64,000 bases of DNA, taken from the NCBI GenBank assembly GCA_029582155.1, contig CM055901.1, forward strand, positions 57,224,740 through 57,288,739, in the 5' to 3' direction. How positions within the stretch are numbered: position 1 is the stretch's first letter; every line of letters starts with the position of its first letter. The notes beneath the pieces are model-generated. The model was given only the letters and a program-made list of their open reading frames with translations. It did no database searches and had not been told where the DNA came from. Both the position numbers and the translations under genes were made by a program. Shown here piece by piece: positions 1-12,100 of the stretch. This stretch comes from Panopea generosa (lineage: Eukaryota; Mollusca; Bivalvia; Adapedonta; Hiatellidae).

Positions 1-183
1 CGAACAACAATTGAACTTGCTAGGAATAAAGAATTATACAGTAAACATAATTCAATTGAAAATTTGTAATTTAGCATAAAGCATTTACGAAGAGGAATTT
101 TTACCCCATTTGCTTTCCATAGATTAGGAATATACAACAAGTGTATCACAGATTTTAATTTTTACACTATTAAATTATTCAAA
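1..183. other. Downstream of TIMM29 (3' UTR or flank)
   Basis: AT-rich DNA just 3' of the TIMM29 stop. A minus-strand ATTAAA (plus TTTAAT, 154-159) could be a weak poly(A) signal. No gene is visible. Confidence 0.35.
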
Positions 184-737
184 CTATTTCATTTTCATAT
201 CCCACGACACTAAACTTCTATCTTTATAAAATCTAAACTCCTTATTTGGAAGGCCATCTTGAAGCCACTCCTCAGGGTTCATGTCGTACTCCTTCATCCC
301 CTCTTCTAAATATATCCATCTTCCAAACACACCTATGTCTACGATGGTTTTGTGAAACTCTGTCCAATGTGGCTTAACATATTTACATTTAGCTTCATAA
401 AGACCCAACTCTGGACCATGAGTTCTCTTACACATCAGTGAACACACACCTAGATTAAAACATCTCATATGTCCGTCACTTGCGTACTTAGAAAACTGAC
501 CAATCACAGACTGACTGCCAGGATTTCTGTTTAACTCTCCTACCAGCATCAGATCTGTAACGCTTTCTGTCAGTCGACTGTAGAACTCCACCTCTCCTGG
601 GTTAGTTTTCATAAGGACCCCTACTCCAGTCAACAGAGAGATGTATATAGATGATTTGATTGGTCGGGCTTTCATATCCTGCCATGTTTCCACCGCGACA
701 GTTTTGTAATCATCTATGATGTTCTTCACATAGTCGG
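184..737 (-). CDS. TIMM29: TIMM29 coding exon 2 (terminal)
   Basis: Acceptor TTTTTTAG at 740-738. The exon starts with CC completing a split codon, then reads D-Y-V-K-N-I-I-D-D-Y. It stays open for 183 codons to TAG at 184-186. It holds the transmembrane segment and almost all of the conserved Tim29 region. The C-terminus is Lys/Met-rich and ends the protein 183 bp from the left edge of the window. Confidence 0.92.
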
Positions 738-3700
738 CTAAAAAACAGAAGAAAAAAAGAAAACTTTTACAATGGAAACTGTGAAAAATGTTCTCTGATC
801 AAATTTTTTAACAATCAATGTATGGAAAGTGTGCACCTCAATAAAGAAACCAAATAGATATATGGCAAAGTCATTCTGAAATACTGAGTATTAAACAATG
901 ATATTATCAGAACAAAACAGAATTTAAACAAGAATGACAAAATGTCACTGAAATGCCACTTAATTATCCTTTTTGCAAAGAGTTGACATTTTATACATTA
1001 ACTATATATATATATATTGCAAATTAAATCCCCATCCTTGCAGTACAGTTATCATCTGAAATATTACAACTTGATGCAAAAAATTAAATCCCCCGACTCG
1101 CGTATTTTATTAAAATTCACTAGATTTCTACTGAAAAGCATGTGTGTCTCTCAGATATTTTGAAACACTCCTGTAAACAGAAATCCTGGATCCACCCCTG
1201 TGTATAACAGACCAAATTCAAATCAAAATGAAATCATATGACTCATTCAATACGTCATTGTATATTACACACTTTTAAGTGGGAAATCTATTTCAGTCTA
1301 ACCTAGGCATGTAGCCCAAGTTAGGTAATCCCTTTTAAATATATTATTTTGACATATTTAATGCATTATCCAAGTATGAACTAAAAATACAAATATTTCT
1401 ATCATCAACGACTTAACTATTAATTTACCCACATCCATCTGATGAAAGTTGGTTTATTTTTTATAATGTTGTGCACACAGCTGTCTACTATATTCAAGGT
1501 CAATGTGTTCATTAATTTTTTGCTTCCCTCCATAAATTACTTTGAAAATTGTTTCTACTACATTACCAAGTTTACCATGGTAATAAAGTTCAAGGTCAAG
1601 ACATTATTTTATGTACACTTTACATATTAAATTCATAAAAGATAGTTCTATAACAACATTTGGTCATTTTCCTACTGTAAGCATTTAAAAGAAAATGAGA
1701 AAGCTCTACTTGCACATAGTGGCCATAGCACTTTTCGAAATTTCACAATATTAACCCTCTTTGGGGGGGGTCGTCTTAACCACTTATGGAAAAATACCCC
1801 CACCACACCCATACTGAACAAAATGTTAATTACTATGAAAAAGAAATACTTTGAATTCCCATCTTCATCTGTAAAAAAAATATAGTCCCCTTAAAGGAAG
1901 TATATAGAGAAGGAAATATATAGAGATGTATCATTATATAGAGAAGGAAACATATAGAGATGTATATTGAGATGGAAATGCAACTGATTGAGAGTTTGTG
2001 AACACTCGCATATTCACGCAAAATCTCATTTTCAATTATCTTAACTTCCATCCAACTCGGGAACACAAATCAAGATCCTTACATTGCAGAATGAAATTCT
2101 CATCAAAGTAATACTATTTCCAACAATTTGTGTTTAAAACTGTTGAAGTGAATCTGATTACAAAATTTGTATATTGCAGTTAAAATATTGGCAAATTACA
2201 AGAATTTTTCCTTCAAACCTCAATATCTTTAATTCAAGATCATTTTGCATGATCGAAACATGTTTAAACATTTAAGATTGCATACAACTTACAGTTTATG
2301 TTAAGAAATCAGTTGCCTGTGAGTTATGAATGATTAATTTGTCAAATAAAAAATCCTTTGTGTGCTGTTTTATCAACATTTGGACACGAGATGCACGTTT
2401 CCTATCTTTCTATATAAGTCTTTGTCACCATATAGGACCCTTATTCATCCAAATCCTTTGATTTGTCACAACTTCAATCACCTAATTATATAATGTGGAT
2501 TTGCTATGAGCAGATACTACAGATTTTAAATAGAAATTGTTTCATACACAGTGACATGGATGCAAAAATGAAAAAGTTCAGTTTTCCCCATAATATTCCT
2601 ATGTAAAAGTCACTTTATATATAGGGGTCCTATATATTCCAGCCCCTTGCTTTGCAGAATCATCAATCCCTTGCTGATGAAAGGATAATTTATATCATAG
2701 TGAACAAGCTGGACGGTATTTAATTATTAAGAGGAAGATTTTTGAAATTTCATAATTCCAACCCCTTTGTTGTCCATAGGACCCTTTTGGAAATTCCACC
2801 CTCTTTGTTGAACCAAATCTTACTTGCTATGACTAGACATTTTCAATAAGTATTGAACAAATGGATAAGAAAATGAGATTTTTTCATTTTCCTATAATAT
2901 TCCTATGTACACGTATATAAAGCTCAAATTCCCTTACAAGCTCCCTATATACCTAGCTTTTGGATTCATAAAAGCTTCAAACCCCATAGGCAATCATTAT
3001 ATCAGTTATGGACATATCTGACTGGCTAGCTGTTGAGAGAAGACATTTTTGAAAATTCCCAAATTTAACCACATTACACCCCCCACCCCACCACATACTG
3101 AAATTCAATCCTCTTCATTGAACAAAATCAAATTGACTGTTACTAGACAATGCTTTGGATCTCAACCTGAACAACATATTTACACAAATAGACAAAAAAT
3201 GAGAATTTTCTGTTTTCCCGTAGTATTCCTATGTAAAACTCACAGTGCCCTTGCAGGTCTGTATATATCCCAGTGCCCCTTGATTCGTATAGACTTAGAG
3301 CACTTAATCATAGGGATAATCCTTATATAATATGAAAATATGAACAAATTTGACTGACCGGTTGTTGAGAATAAGATTCTTAAGAATTTTCAATGTTTTT
3401 CCCTTTTGTGACCCCACCTGACAATCGAGATTATAATTATTTGAGATTATAAGCATAAACTGAAATATTAACTGTCTCACAACATGATGTCTGTTGGTGA
3501 TGCACATAATTTAATCAAAATCCCTTCAGACAATCAGAATATTTGGATATTCTTATACTCGATAGAAAGTATCACAAACTTAAGTTCTGATCTAAACTTA
3601 GTCTCAAAATGAAAATGTGGGACATGAAATTTTTATTAGTACTAAGTCAGTAATAATTTTGTGAAATTTCATCTAATTCCATACAATAGTTATACCAAAA

Positions 3701-6137
3701 ACACAAAGGCTAGCTATCACTTTTGACCCAAACTCATTGCCTTCATTATCGGAAGATACACTGGATTTAATTTGATTTATTTTACTTTGATTGTGAACCA
3801 TGTTAATACAACTTAGACAAATCATGTATTGCTGGTTAGAACCAGTACTAAGGATATGCAGATAAAGTGTCTTGCTCAATGAGAACTATACAAAGCCATG
3901 GTGTAGGATCTCACCCATGACCATCCAATCCTGGGTCAGACGCACTACCACTGTACCATGCACTCCACTTAGAAAACATCCATTTGATAGTTATATTAGT
4001 TATGAAAGGGAAATACAATCAACATCTAAAGATGCGAATTGCTGCAAAAATATCACATCATCTACTAGTCTGCATGTGGCCACTGCAGAGAAAATAGATA
4101 AAAAAAATCTAAATCTAAAAAAAATTACGATTTGTAAAAAAAAAATGTATTGCACTACACGACTCCTTATTTTTGTTTTTATCTATAATAATGATCTGTC
4201 CAAGTATGTTTCTTTTTCAAAAGTTCTCCTTTTCAGAGTCGCTCACTTAACAAGACCTGTTACAGCCAGAGAAGGGAGAATTCTAATTGGAAAATTCTCC
4301 AAATTGAGGATTAAGATATAATTCTTAAGATAGAGATTGACTTGCTCAATGGAATATCCATAACTATGACCATATTTCCAATGTTACAGATTATCTGACC
4401 TATCCACCTTTCTCCATCATCTTGACCAGACTCCAGTTAACTTACATAATATCATGCATACCCATGTTGTCATCCCACCTAAACATGATCTTATCCCCAA
4501 TAGAAGACCCAGTTGACTATCACATTGCATGGTTTACTGTCAAATCCAGGCATTTTCAAGATTTCTTGCTGGCACCATTATAATTTGAAGCTCACTCCCA
4601 CAGAGTTTATTCACCCTGAAGGTTAGTTCCAGTGTTTTTTTTCATCAGTTTGGGAAGATGACCCATACCATTGGAATTGGGAATTTTAGCGGCGTTTTCA
4701 TTAACATTGGGAAAACTTTTGCATTAACTATATTTGTTCAACTTCATAAAAATGGTTCCACTTGCTTCTCTGGCCATTTAATGTCATACACAATTCAGAA
4801 TGGGGAAAACTTTGTTTATTTTATCAAAGAATTATGGCAAGTTTCAATTTACAATTTTTGAAACTTTCAATTGGGAATTTATACCACTCAATTGGGAAAA
4901 AAAAGATACTTTTTGCCATTGGGAATATAATCCAATAACGGCTATAAAACTGGCCGAAAAAAAACACTGAGTTCAACCAACTTATATTCAACTTATCTAG
5001 AGTGATAGGAAACTTTCATCTCCTGACTAAATGTTGATAAAATAGCACACAAAGGATTAATAATTTGGTAAATAATCATTCATAATTTACAGGCAACTGA
5101 TTTTTTGTACATAAAATGTAAGTTGTCTGTAATAGAAGATGATTTAAAATGTTTTAATCATTAAAAATGATCTTGATTAAAGATATTGAGACTTTAAGTA
5201 AAATTTCCCGTAATTTGTTGTTATTCTAGCTGCAGTTTATACATTTTGAAATAAGAAGTACTTCATCAATTTTAAACACAAATTGCTGGGAATGGTACCG
5301 TTTTGATGAAAATTTCATTCTGCAATGTAAGAATTTTGGTTTGGTTTCCTGAGATGAATGGAAGTTAAGATACATGAAAAAAAGATAGATTGCAAGATTT
5401 TGTGTAAATATGTGAGTATTCACAAAATATCAATCAGTTGCCTTCCCTTCTCTGTATAATTCCTTGGTTCAACTAGGCAGTATATCAAATAGAAAATTCA
5501 TCTCCATAGAAACTGCCCAGTTTTTAATACATTCTGTACATCTCTTCTTTTATCAAAATCTATTCTTTAATTCTTGTCAGTTGATGTGTGTCAAAGTCAA
5601 TAGTATCCCCAATACATGGTTAACTACAACGTCACTAGTTAAATTTGTAGACATTGCTGTAATGAAAGTACATAGGTCACTTACACGATCTTTCTGTTTA
5701 GCTAGCTTTTATAACAACATGGTTACAATGACAAGTGCACAAGTACTGGAATTTTAGCAACAGTGTACATGGTTAGTAGATCTACATGGATGGGTGACCA
5801 AAATCATTATATTTCGAGCAAATTTATCAGACAACTGAAAGGAAAAAAAAAGTTGATATCAAATTTGCCTTGCTTAAGTTAACTGTGACATTTAAAGGTA
5901 AGATCATGCATTTAGAGTAGGTAAGTCAACTGAGCAATGATGAGGATGAATGTGGCCTCTAATTCAAGGAGGCCCATCAAGGACTTTTGAATTGAGAGGT
6001 CATACACAATAGTGCAACGTTGCTTCAGGTCACACTAACTTATTGAGAATCGTCGTACCAAGCTTTTCTACTCGACCTCCTTTTAGTTTGTTAGGAAGTC
6101 CTATCTGAATTTTAGATGCAAGTCTTGCCATTATCAT
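184..6137 (-). CDS. TIMM29: TIMM29 orthologue, mitochondrial inner-membrane translocase subunit Tim29 (two coding exons joined)
   Basis: Joined from 6137-6059 and 737-184, giving about 210 residues against about 260 in human TIM29. Family knowledge: Tim29 is a metazoan subunit of the TIM22 complex, which inserts multi-pass carrier proteins into the mitochondrial inner membrane. Seen here: a basic N-terminus (MARLASKIQIGLPNKLKGG), then DYKTVAVETWQDMKARPIK, a hydrophobic stretch (SSIYISLLTGVGVLM), and the conserved blocks NLGVCSLM, YVKPHWTEF and DIGVFGRWIYLEEGM. These match the remembered vertebrate pattern of RP, a transmembrane segment, NLGLCSL, YLQPRWTDF and DVGFVGRW. The single intron is about 5.3 kb and full of repeats. 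The gene is divergent from the YIPF gene, with 18 bp between start codons. Start: ATG at 6137 or in-frame ATG at 6131. Identity is firm; the exact exon 1 donor is less so. Confidence 0.88.
740..1700. repeat. TIMM29 intron, left part, with a dispersed repeat copy at about 1215-1372
   Basis: No coding signal. A (TA) microsatellite lies near 1004-1017. The stretch about 1215-1372, with GTAGCCCAAGTTAG near its centre, recurs at about 28715-28873 in the same orientation, so it is a dispersed repeat of unknown class. Confidence 0.5.
1700..3440. repeat. Degenerate dispersed repeats of the GAGGCCC family inside the TIMM29 intron
   Basis: Phrases such as GTGGCCATAGCACTTTT and TTTTCCCATAGTATTCCTAT recur several times here and again near 24300-24900. 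This fits decayed, internally repetitive copies of one mobile family. No open reading frame of note. Confidence 0.55.
1967..2407 (+). repeat. Left arm of a 430-bp inverted repeat pair
   Basis: This stretch aligns with the reverse complement of about 5016-5446. Shared blocks include ACATTGCAGAATGAAATT, CAATTTGTGTTTAAAA, CTCAATATCTTTAAT and ATCCTTTGTGTGCT. The arms are diverged but collinear. Confidence 0.65.
3770..3960 (-). repeat. tRNA-derived SINE copy, family C
   Basis: Read on the minus strand: a degenerate A box (GGTACAGTGGTAGTGCG), a degenerate B box (GGGTGAGATCC), then GTACTGGTTCTAACC and a tail near AAAGTAAAATAAA. The same body and tail occur at 17046 and 48918. Confidence 0.6.
3961..4629. 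other. TIMM29 intron, no feature recognised
   Basis: AT-rich unique-looking sequence. An open frame at 3872-4321 starts inside a SINE and resembles no family I know; I do not treat it as a gene. Confidence 0.4.
4630..4969. mobile_element. Small hAT-like non-autonomous element, 340 bp
   Basis: The ends are inverted: CAGTGTTTTTTTTC at the left, and the right end reads CAGTGTTTTTTTTCGG when reversed. Both flanks carry the 5-bp direct repeat AGTTC (4625-4629, 4970-4974). CAGTG termini are typical of hAT elements. The 5-bp duplication matches the larger element at 7414-10296. The interior is AT-rich with no transposase. Confidence 0.6.
5016..5446 (-). repeat. Right arm of the 430-bp inverted repeat pair
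   Basis: Reverse complement of about 1967-2407 over nearly its whole length, with scattered substitutions and indels. The two arms are 2.6 kb apart. Confidence 0.65.
6059..6137 (-). CDS. TIMM29: TIMM29 coding exon 1
   Basis: Reads M-I-M-A-R-L-A-S-K and on to K-G-G-R-V-E-K-L, ending in a split Gly/Ala codon at the donor G|GTACGA (GT at 6058-6057). Joined to exon 2 it gives VEKLADYVKN in frame. The donor is not strong; an in-phase alternative lies further 5' at GGAG|GTCGAG. The start may be either of two in-frame ATGs at 6137 and 6131. The basic, Ser/Leu-containing N-terminus suits a mitochondrial protein. Confidence 0.75.
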
Positions 6138-6160
6138 GCAACTTCCGAATTCAATATGCC
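6130..6160. promoter_or_regulatory. Bidirectional promoter core between TIMM29 and YIPF
   Basis: Only 18 bp (6138-6155) separate the two divergent start codons, so the transcripts must share a promoter and their 5' UTRs overlap or are very short. The spacer contains ACTTCCG, an ETS/GABP-like core often found in bidirectional promoters of mitochondrial genes. No TATA box is seen. Transcription start sites are not visible from sequence. Confidence 0.55.
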
Positions 6161-6172
6161 AGTCGCAGTCAG
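6156..6172 (+). CDS. YIPF1/2: YIPF coding exon 1
   Basis: ATGCCAGTCGCAGTCAG followed by the strong donor GTGAGC (6173). It ends in phase 2. Joined to exon 2 with the acceptor ACAGAG|T it reads M-P-V-A-V-S-N-K-D-D-L-Q-F, close to the start of human YIPF1. A weaker in-frame alternative is donor GCA|GTCAGG with acceptor ACAG|AGT. Confidence 0.75.
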
Positions 6173-9100
6173 GTGAGCGCTTGTTATCATTGAAATGAAA
6201 TAAGAAGTAAGCGTTTTCTCACCTTGCTCAAAAACAAGGGACGCTACTCTAATTTTCAAAACATTGACGTGGAAACACAGAAAATGGTAATTTATTTAGT
6301 AATTGATTTAAACGTATTTTAAAAAAAAAACGCAGACGGTATTTAATCAATTTAGATGTTTAGATGAAAACCCCCAGACGTGACCCCATCGGGAATCGAA
6401 ACAGGTGGAAAAAGCATGCTAACCAATAGACAACCACAACTCGTAAAAGTTTAAGTTAACACTTGAACATGAAAATTACTCATTACCACTTATTTGAGTT
6501 TCTTTTTCTTTAAACAAATTTATTTTACAGAGTAACAAGGATGATTTGCAGTTCATGGAAAGTGGCCAAGACGATGTGTTGTTTGACAAGACGGACTCGC
6601 AGACACACACCTTTACTAACTTCCCCACATCTGCTGTAGATGAAGATGAAGATGAGGCTGATCAATCTCAGGTAAGTTGAGTAACAGCCATGAATATTTG
6701 CTAACATTATCAAATTTATTTTCCTGGACATGCTGGACCTGGTTAGCTCAGTTGGTAGCACATTTAACTATCAATCCAGGTTTGAATCCCCTTCAGGCCA
6801 TAGTCTCCATGTTGATGATAATTGCATTTCTTTGTCATTTGTCACAGCTGATTCAAGTGGAAAATTAACAATTACTGGTACTGGTTCCAGGATCCCTTGA
6901 AACAGTTGTTAGGTTAACTGTTCATTTGTTAACCCTCAGTGGCATGCAATGACGTTAAATATTAAAATAAACAATGAAGCATGATTTGCCGAAGTTGTAA
7001 CAAATTGTTTCACAATCAAAGTAAAATAAATTAGTTTAAACTAAACTTTAGAAACAAACTCAATTTAACATGCATTACATGATAAATTTAGATTATTAGA
7101 CAGCCAATTTATTTCTTTAAAGTAGAATTTTGAAGTTTTCACTATCTGTACAAGCTCTATAGTTTTAAAGGGAAAGTATAATGTTTCACACTATTTCAAG
7201 AGTCTTACTCTTAGTCTAATTAAAAAAGGTATCGATTGGCAGATGTTTTTTTTTTATTTGTATTTATGAGTTAAATAGAAAAGCGCACTTTATATTATAT
7301 AGGGATTGGCTGTTGTCAAAGTTCACTCACAAAAGTTTACATCAAACTAATTCTATATAATTTATTTTTTTCACATTCTTTGTTATTTAATTTATCGTCA
7401 CCACCAGTTTCCCCAGTGCTCCAAGAATAGGATAGCCCGATGCCCGGGGCTTGTCAAATCTGGATCCGGGCATGTGCCTTTTTCAAAGTTACTTGCCCGT
7501 CGGGCTTGTCTTAAAAATCGGACAAGCTAGTTTTCACAATACACAGGTCTGTAAAAATATCTCTTCGATACGACACAGGTCAAACTGTTGTTTATAGACC
7601 GTAACTAATCAGTATAAACAATTGACCCCCGCAGTGTTTATCATACCACATGCCCGATAATGCTACTTTGGAAAACCTCTCATGCATATTCATTTATCTA
7701 TTTTTATTCCTCTAATGTGATTGGCGGATAGCTTTGAATATAAATTAACCTATTTTTAATAACCGCTCTGATTGGTCGGATATCTACGACCAAGGTACAC
7801 GTTTCTTACCACCTACCCGAGCAAAGACAAAAAATAGACGATGACGTAATTCGCGGGTGTCTCTCAAATTCTCCAGTATGAAGAGTATAAAATTATCTCC
7901 CTTTGCCAAATGGTAACGATTTCTAAAGGTGTAACCCCACCATTGATTTTTGTTCTTTATTCTATAGTAAATAATAAAAGTTTGAAGGCTTGTCATTCAT
8001 AGAGAGACCCAAATGAAAGAAGTGAAACCTACATTTTACTGTTTGTCAACCTCTGCACTATCAAAATATGATGAGAAAAGTAGGGGTCATGTGTCATATA
8101 AGAGATTTTTTATTCTGCTCAGTGTGTACACTGGTGACAAAGTGAAAGTAGACTTCCGAAATCATGTATTCATACCCCAATTTCCAAGCATCAATTTTTT
8201 TTTCTAAATTCACAATTCAAACATGACAATGCTGTCAAAGTGTTCAAAATACATCAATATGCCATTCAAACAAAAAAATGAGCATTAAAATGAGGAAAAT
8301 GCATTTTTAAAGAAGAAGAAATTAGGATTATTTAAAACCGCCATTATGCGACTACCCCACGGAAGCACTTCCTTTTTGAAATGGTGGTACTATGCCTTTA
8401 TGGAAACATTTTTTTTTTAATTTCATAATTACCTCTTTTTTACTAAGTACTATTAATTTGAAGTAATACTGCCAAGTTGCAGGCATTAAATACTGAAAAT
8501 TTTTGTTAAAATACCACTTTTTACATGATCATTATATACAGGCGCGAGATGTTGACCGACATGCAATTTTGATGTTTGACTAATTTTACCAAAAAAAATT
8601 TTTTTTTACCTAATTCCATTAAAATTTTTACACCAAAATAGACTCATGATACACTGAAGACATTATCTTACCAAAATACATTATTCAATACAATGTACAT
8701 GCTAAAAATTGCACATTTCAATCATCCAAAATAAAAAATCTTCAAAATGTTGTGATTTTTCATGAAATTTCAATGTAGATATGCACATATATGCTTTACT
8801 TGAGGCATAAACTTGCCAAAATGATGTTTTTTATGAAGCAAATGCCTCCAATTTGTCATTTAAGACTATGAGAGTGTAAAAAAGAGGTCATTTTACCTAC
8901 AATTAACATTTTGGAAAATCACCCCCATTTCCGTCAAGTCTCTCTTATAGGTGTAACCCCACCATTGATTTTTGTTCTTTATTCTATAGTAAATAATAAA
9001 AGTTTGAAGGCTTGTCATTCATAGAGAGACCCAAATGAAAGAAGTGAAACCTACATTTTACTGTTTGTCAACCTCTGCACTATCAAAATATGATGAGAAA

Positions 9101-12100
9101 AGTAGGGGTCATGTGTCATATAAGAGATTTTTTTTCTGCTCAGTGTGTACACTGGTGACAAAGTGAAAGTAGACTTCCGAAATCATGTATTCATACCCCA
9201 ATTTCCAAGCATCAATTTTTTTTTCTAAATTCACAATTCAAACATGACAATGCTGTCAAAGTGTTCAAAATACATCAATATGCCATTCAAATAAAAAAAT
9301 GAGCATTAAAATGAGGAAAATGCATTTTTAAAGAAGAAGAAATTAGGATTATTTAAAACCACCATTATGCGACTACCCCACAGAAGCACTTCCTTTTTGC
9401 AATGGTGGTACTATGCCTAAAAGCTGATTAGGTGTTTGCAGATAATTTGCGATCGATCGTGTTATGTAAAATGTCAGCGTTAGGTTTTGGTAATTTTATA
9501 AATATTTCGTAGATTTACAACTATTGGAACTGTATGTATATAAAAAAATTCTGTGAAAACGTGAAAGTTGATATTTAAATTGAGTTTACGGTAAAGACAA
9601 ATGTGGGTGGGGTATTATAGTAATAAACTTATTGTTTTTTGGTTGTGTAGTTTTAGCGTATAATTTTCTTTGCCATGATTTAAATATAGTATTGAAAGCA
9701 ACAATTAAGATCAATTATGTGGGGTTTTTTTTTAATATTTGAAATATAGTTGACTAGTTGCACTTTCTAGATATTTGAAGACTATCATAGACTGCATTTA
9801 TTTGTCATATTGCCAAGTTCTCTTGGATAGATTGAATAGCTTTGTAGGCTTGACATTGCCATTATTGTATGTTATGACAGCAATAATAAAAAAGGAAGAG
9901 AAAGATATTTAAAATAATGTTTTAAATATACTAAATCGACAGAACAGAAATGATAGTCAATAAAGAACAAAGATTAAATACAACATAATAAGTTGGGCAT
10001 ACTGATAGATACATAGTCAGTTCTCCTGCAATTCTTTCACTTCTCCCGGTCTTATTCAAACTCTAAAACTTGTGATTTAGACATGCATAATGTTAAGGAG
10101 AGCTAACCCTACATTTAATTAACACATTTAAGTCTATGTTAACAAATTTCATATTATACCGCAAGGAGTATTGGTAATAAAAATCTGGGCATGTGAACCG
10201 CTGATCAGGGCAAGTTATTTTTCAGCCAGGGCAAGTAGATTTTTTCAACCTACTTGCCCTGGGCTAGTCCCAAATTTTCTTTTTCTTGGAGCACTGTTCC
10301 CATATGGACAATGCCTCCAGAAGAGGATTAGTAATTTTAGGTTTTTGGAGGATGGTGCAGAGATACAGGAGACACTTTTGTAGTGTCCCTGGTTCTTTTA
10401 CAATTCGATGTTAAGCACCACTCGATTTTTGTTAAAATCCCATCTGAAAGACTGATAAGTATTTTTAGTTAAAGGAGCGACTCCGAGGGATTGAACCTGT
10501 GTTTGCAGTCCAAAGCCTTAACCACTGTTCACTAATCCACTCTAACAAAGTATGGCTATCCAGTTTGTTCATAGCTGGATAGTTTAAAATGTAACCAAGG
10601 TGTGTGTGTTTTATTAATTGATTTGGAATTGGAGTAAGTGTGTATGTTCATACATTGTTGCTAAGACATTCAGATGTTTAGCTATTGTTCATTATCTTGT
10701 ATAAATGCCTTCCTTTGCTTCTATAGCTACTGAAAGATGAAAAGAAAGTTCCATCATTTTGGACATTTGAGTATTACCAACAGTTCTTTGATGTTGAAAC
10801 TCACCAAGTGTTTCACCGTGTGGCTGGCTCCATGATGCCCCTCCCCAACAGGAACTATCTCCAGTCTCAGATACGACCAAGTCCAGATTTGTATGGTAAG
10901 AGTCCAAGACTTCAGTGAAAGATTTGGGCAATATTGTACAGATGTTATTCTTTTTATATTCAAACGTATATTCAACTCCGCTTTTGAAGCATTAGTGATA
11001 TCAACTTCAAGCTAAATTTTATGTATAATTGGTATAAGGTGTTGCATTTATTTGGGCCCGAGAAAAAGAGATGTAAATTGTGTATAAAATGTGTGTAAAA
11101 TACCAAATATGCACTGCCAGTAAAGAGATATTGGTCAACTTTAAAATGTTTGAACCAGACTTGAAATCTACATGTAATTTACTTATGTTAAAGACCAACT
11201 TCCAGAGTGTCAAGTCACTTGATTTTCCACAACAATTGGTGATGCATTTATTAACACTTTACTCCATACATAAGCGTTTTCCCACACCAATCAAGAAGGC
11301 CTTTGAAAACAGTGCAGGAAGAGTTCAGATTGCTTGTAACAAGCAATCTGAACACTTCCTGCACTGTTTTCCACTCTGTCAGTTAATATAAACATAATTC
11401 ACCCAATATTTCAAAAGCCTTCTTTATTAGAGGTGTCCAAAGGTGTCAATATTAGAGGTGTCCAAATGGCGTCTATATGAAGTAAAGGGTTAAAGGAGAC
11501 TCAGGAGAGCATTTAGTATTTGCTTGTATTATCATCATAAGTTAGTATTTATAGTAAAATTATTTAAGAATTTAATACATTCTAAAGATTTGACACATTT
11601 ATTGGCATATTTTGCATGTATTGTTAGTTAATAATAATACAATCTCTTTTATTCCTTGTGTTATGATAAGAAAGCATAAATCTGTATTAAGTCGTTGATT
11701 GAGCCTAATCTTGACTACAACTCTGGTATTGTTATTAGATGAGTGATAAGCTCTTGTGTTGAACACATGAATGAATGACCGAATGAATTGATTGATTGCG
11801 GTTTTATGGTATATCAGTACATAAAAGTTCTGTGACACCAATAGGAGAGAAGATTACAGGCTTGCTCCAAACAAATAAACATACAGATTTAAAACAATCA
11901 ACAAATGAATTTATCTACAGAACTGCAGAATTTCAGCAAATTCCAATACTCAATTTGTCACCTGTGTATCAGGTAGAATGGTCCAGGTCTTGCATTTAGA
12001 GTTTGATGATTACAATTACAAGCATGATAAAAATGATAAAATGGCCATGACATCTGTTTGGAGTATTCCTACCCGTCTGTACTCTGTAGTGATTGACAGT

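Larger units (their letters stand above)
7414..10296. mobile_element. hAT-like non-autonomous element, 2.9 kb, in YIPF intron 2
   Basis: Starts CAGTGCTCCAAGAA and ends with its exact inverse (TTCTTGGAGCACTG). It is flanked by the 5-bp direct repeat TTCCC (7409-7413, 10297-10301). Both subterminal regions are rich in short CTTGCCC / GGGCAAG motifs, which could be transposase-binding repeats. No transposase open frame is visible. It contains two 470-bp direct repeats. Termini and target duplication fit hAT; the 5-bp duplication would make it the shorter-duplication type. Confidence 0.75.

Noticed and set aside
6739..6800. tRNA gene
   Set aside because: Good A and B boxes but no foldable cloverleaf, and the same body and tail recur elsewhere: it is a SINE. 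The same reasoning applies at 16465, 17046, 22740, 25440, 36424 and 48918.
7927..9418. LTR retrotransposon with two 470-bp LTRs
   Set aside because: The interior is only about 550 bp without gag/pol, primer-binding site or TG...CA ends, and both copies sit within the inverted-repeat element at 7414-10296.
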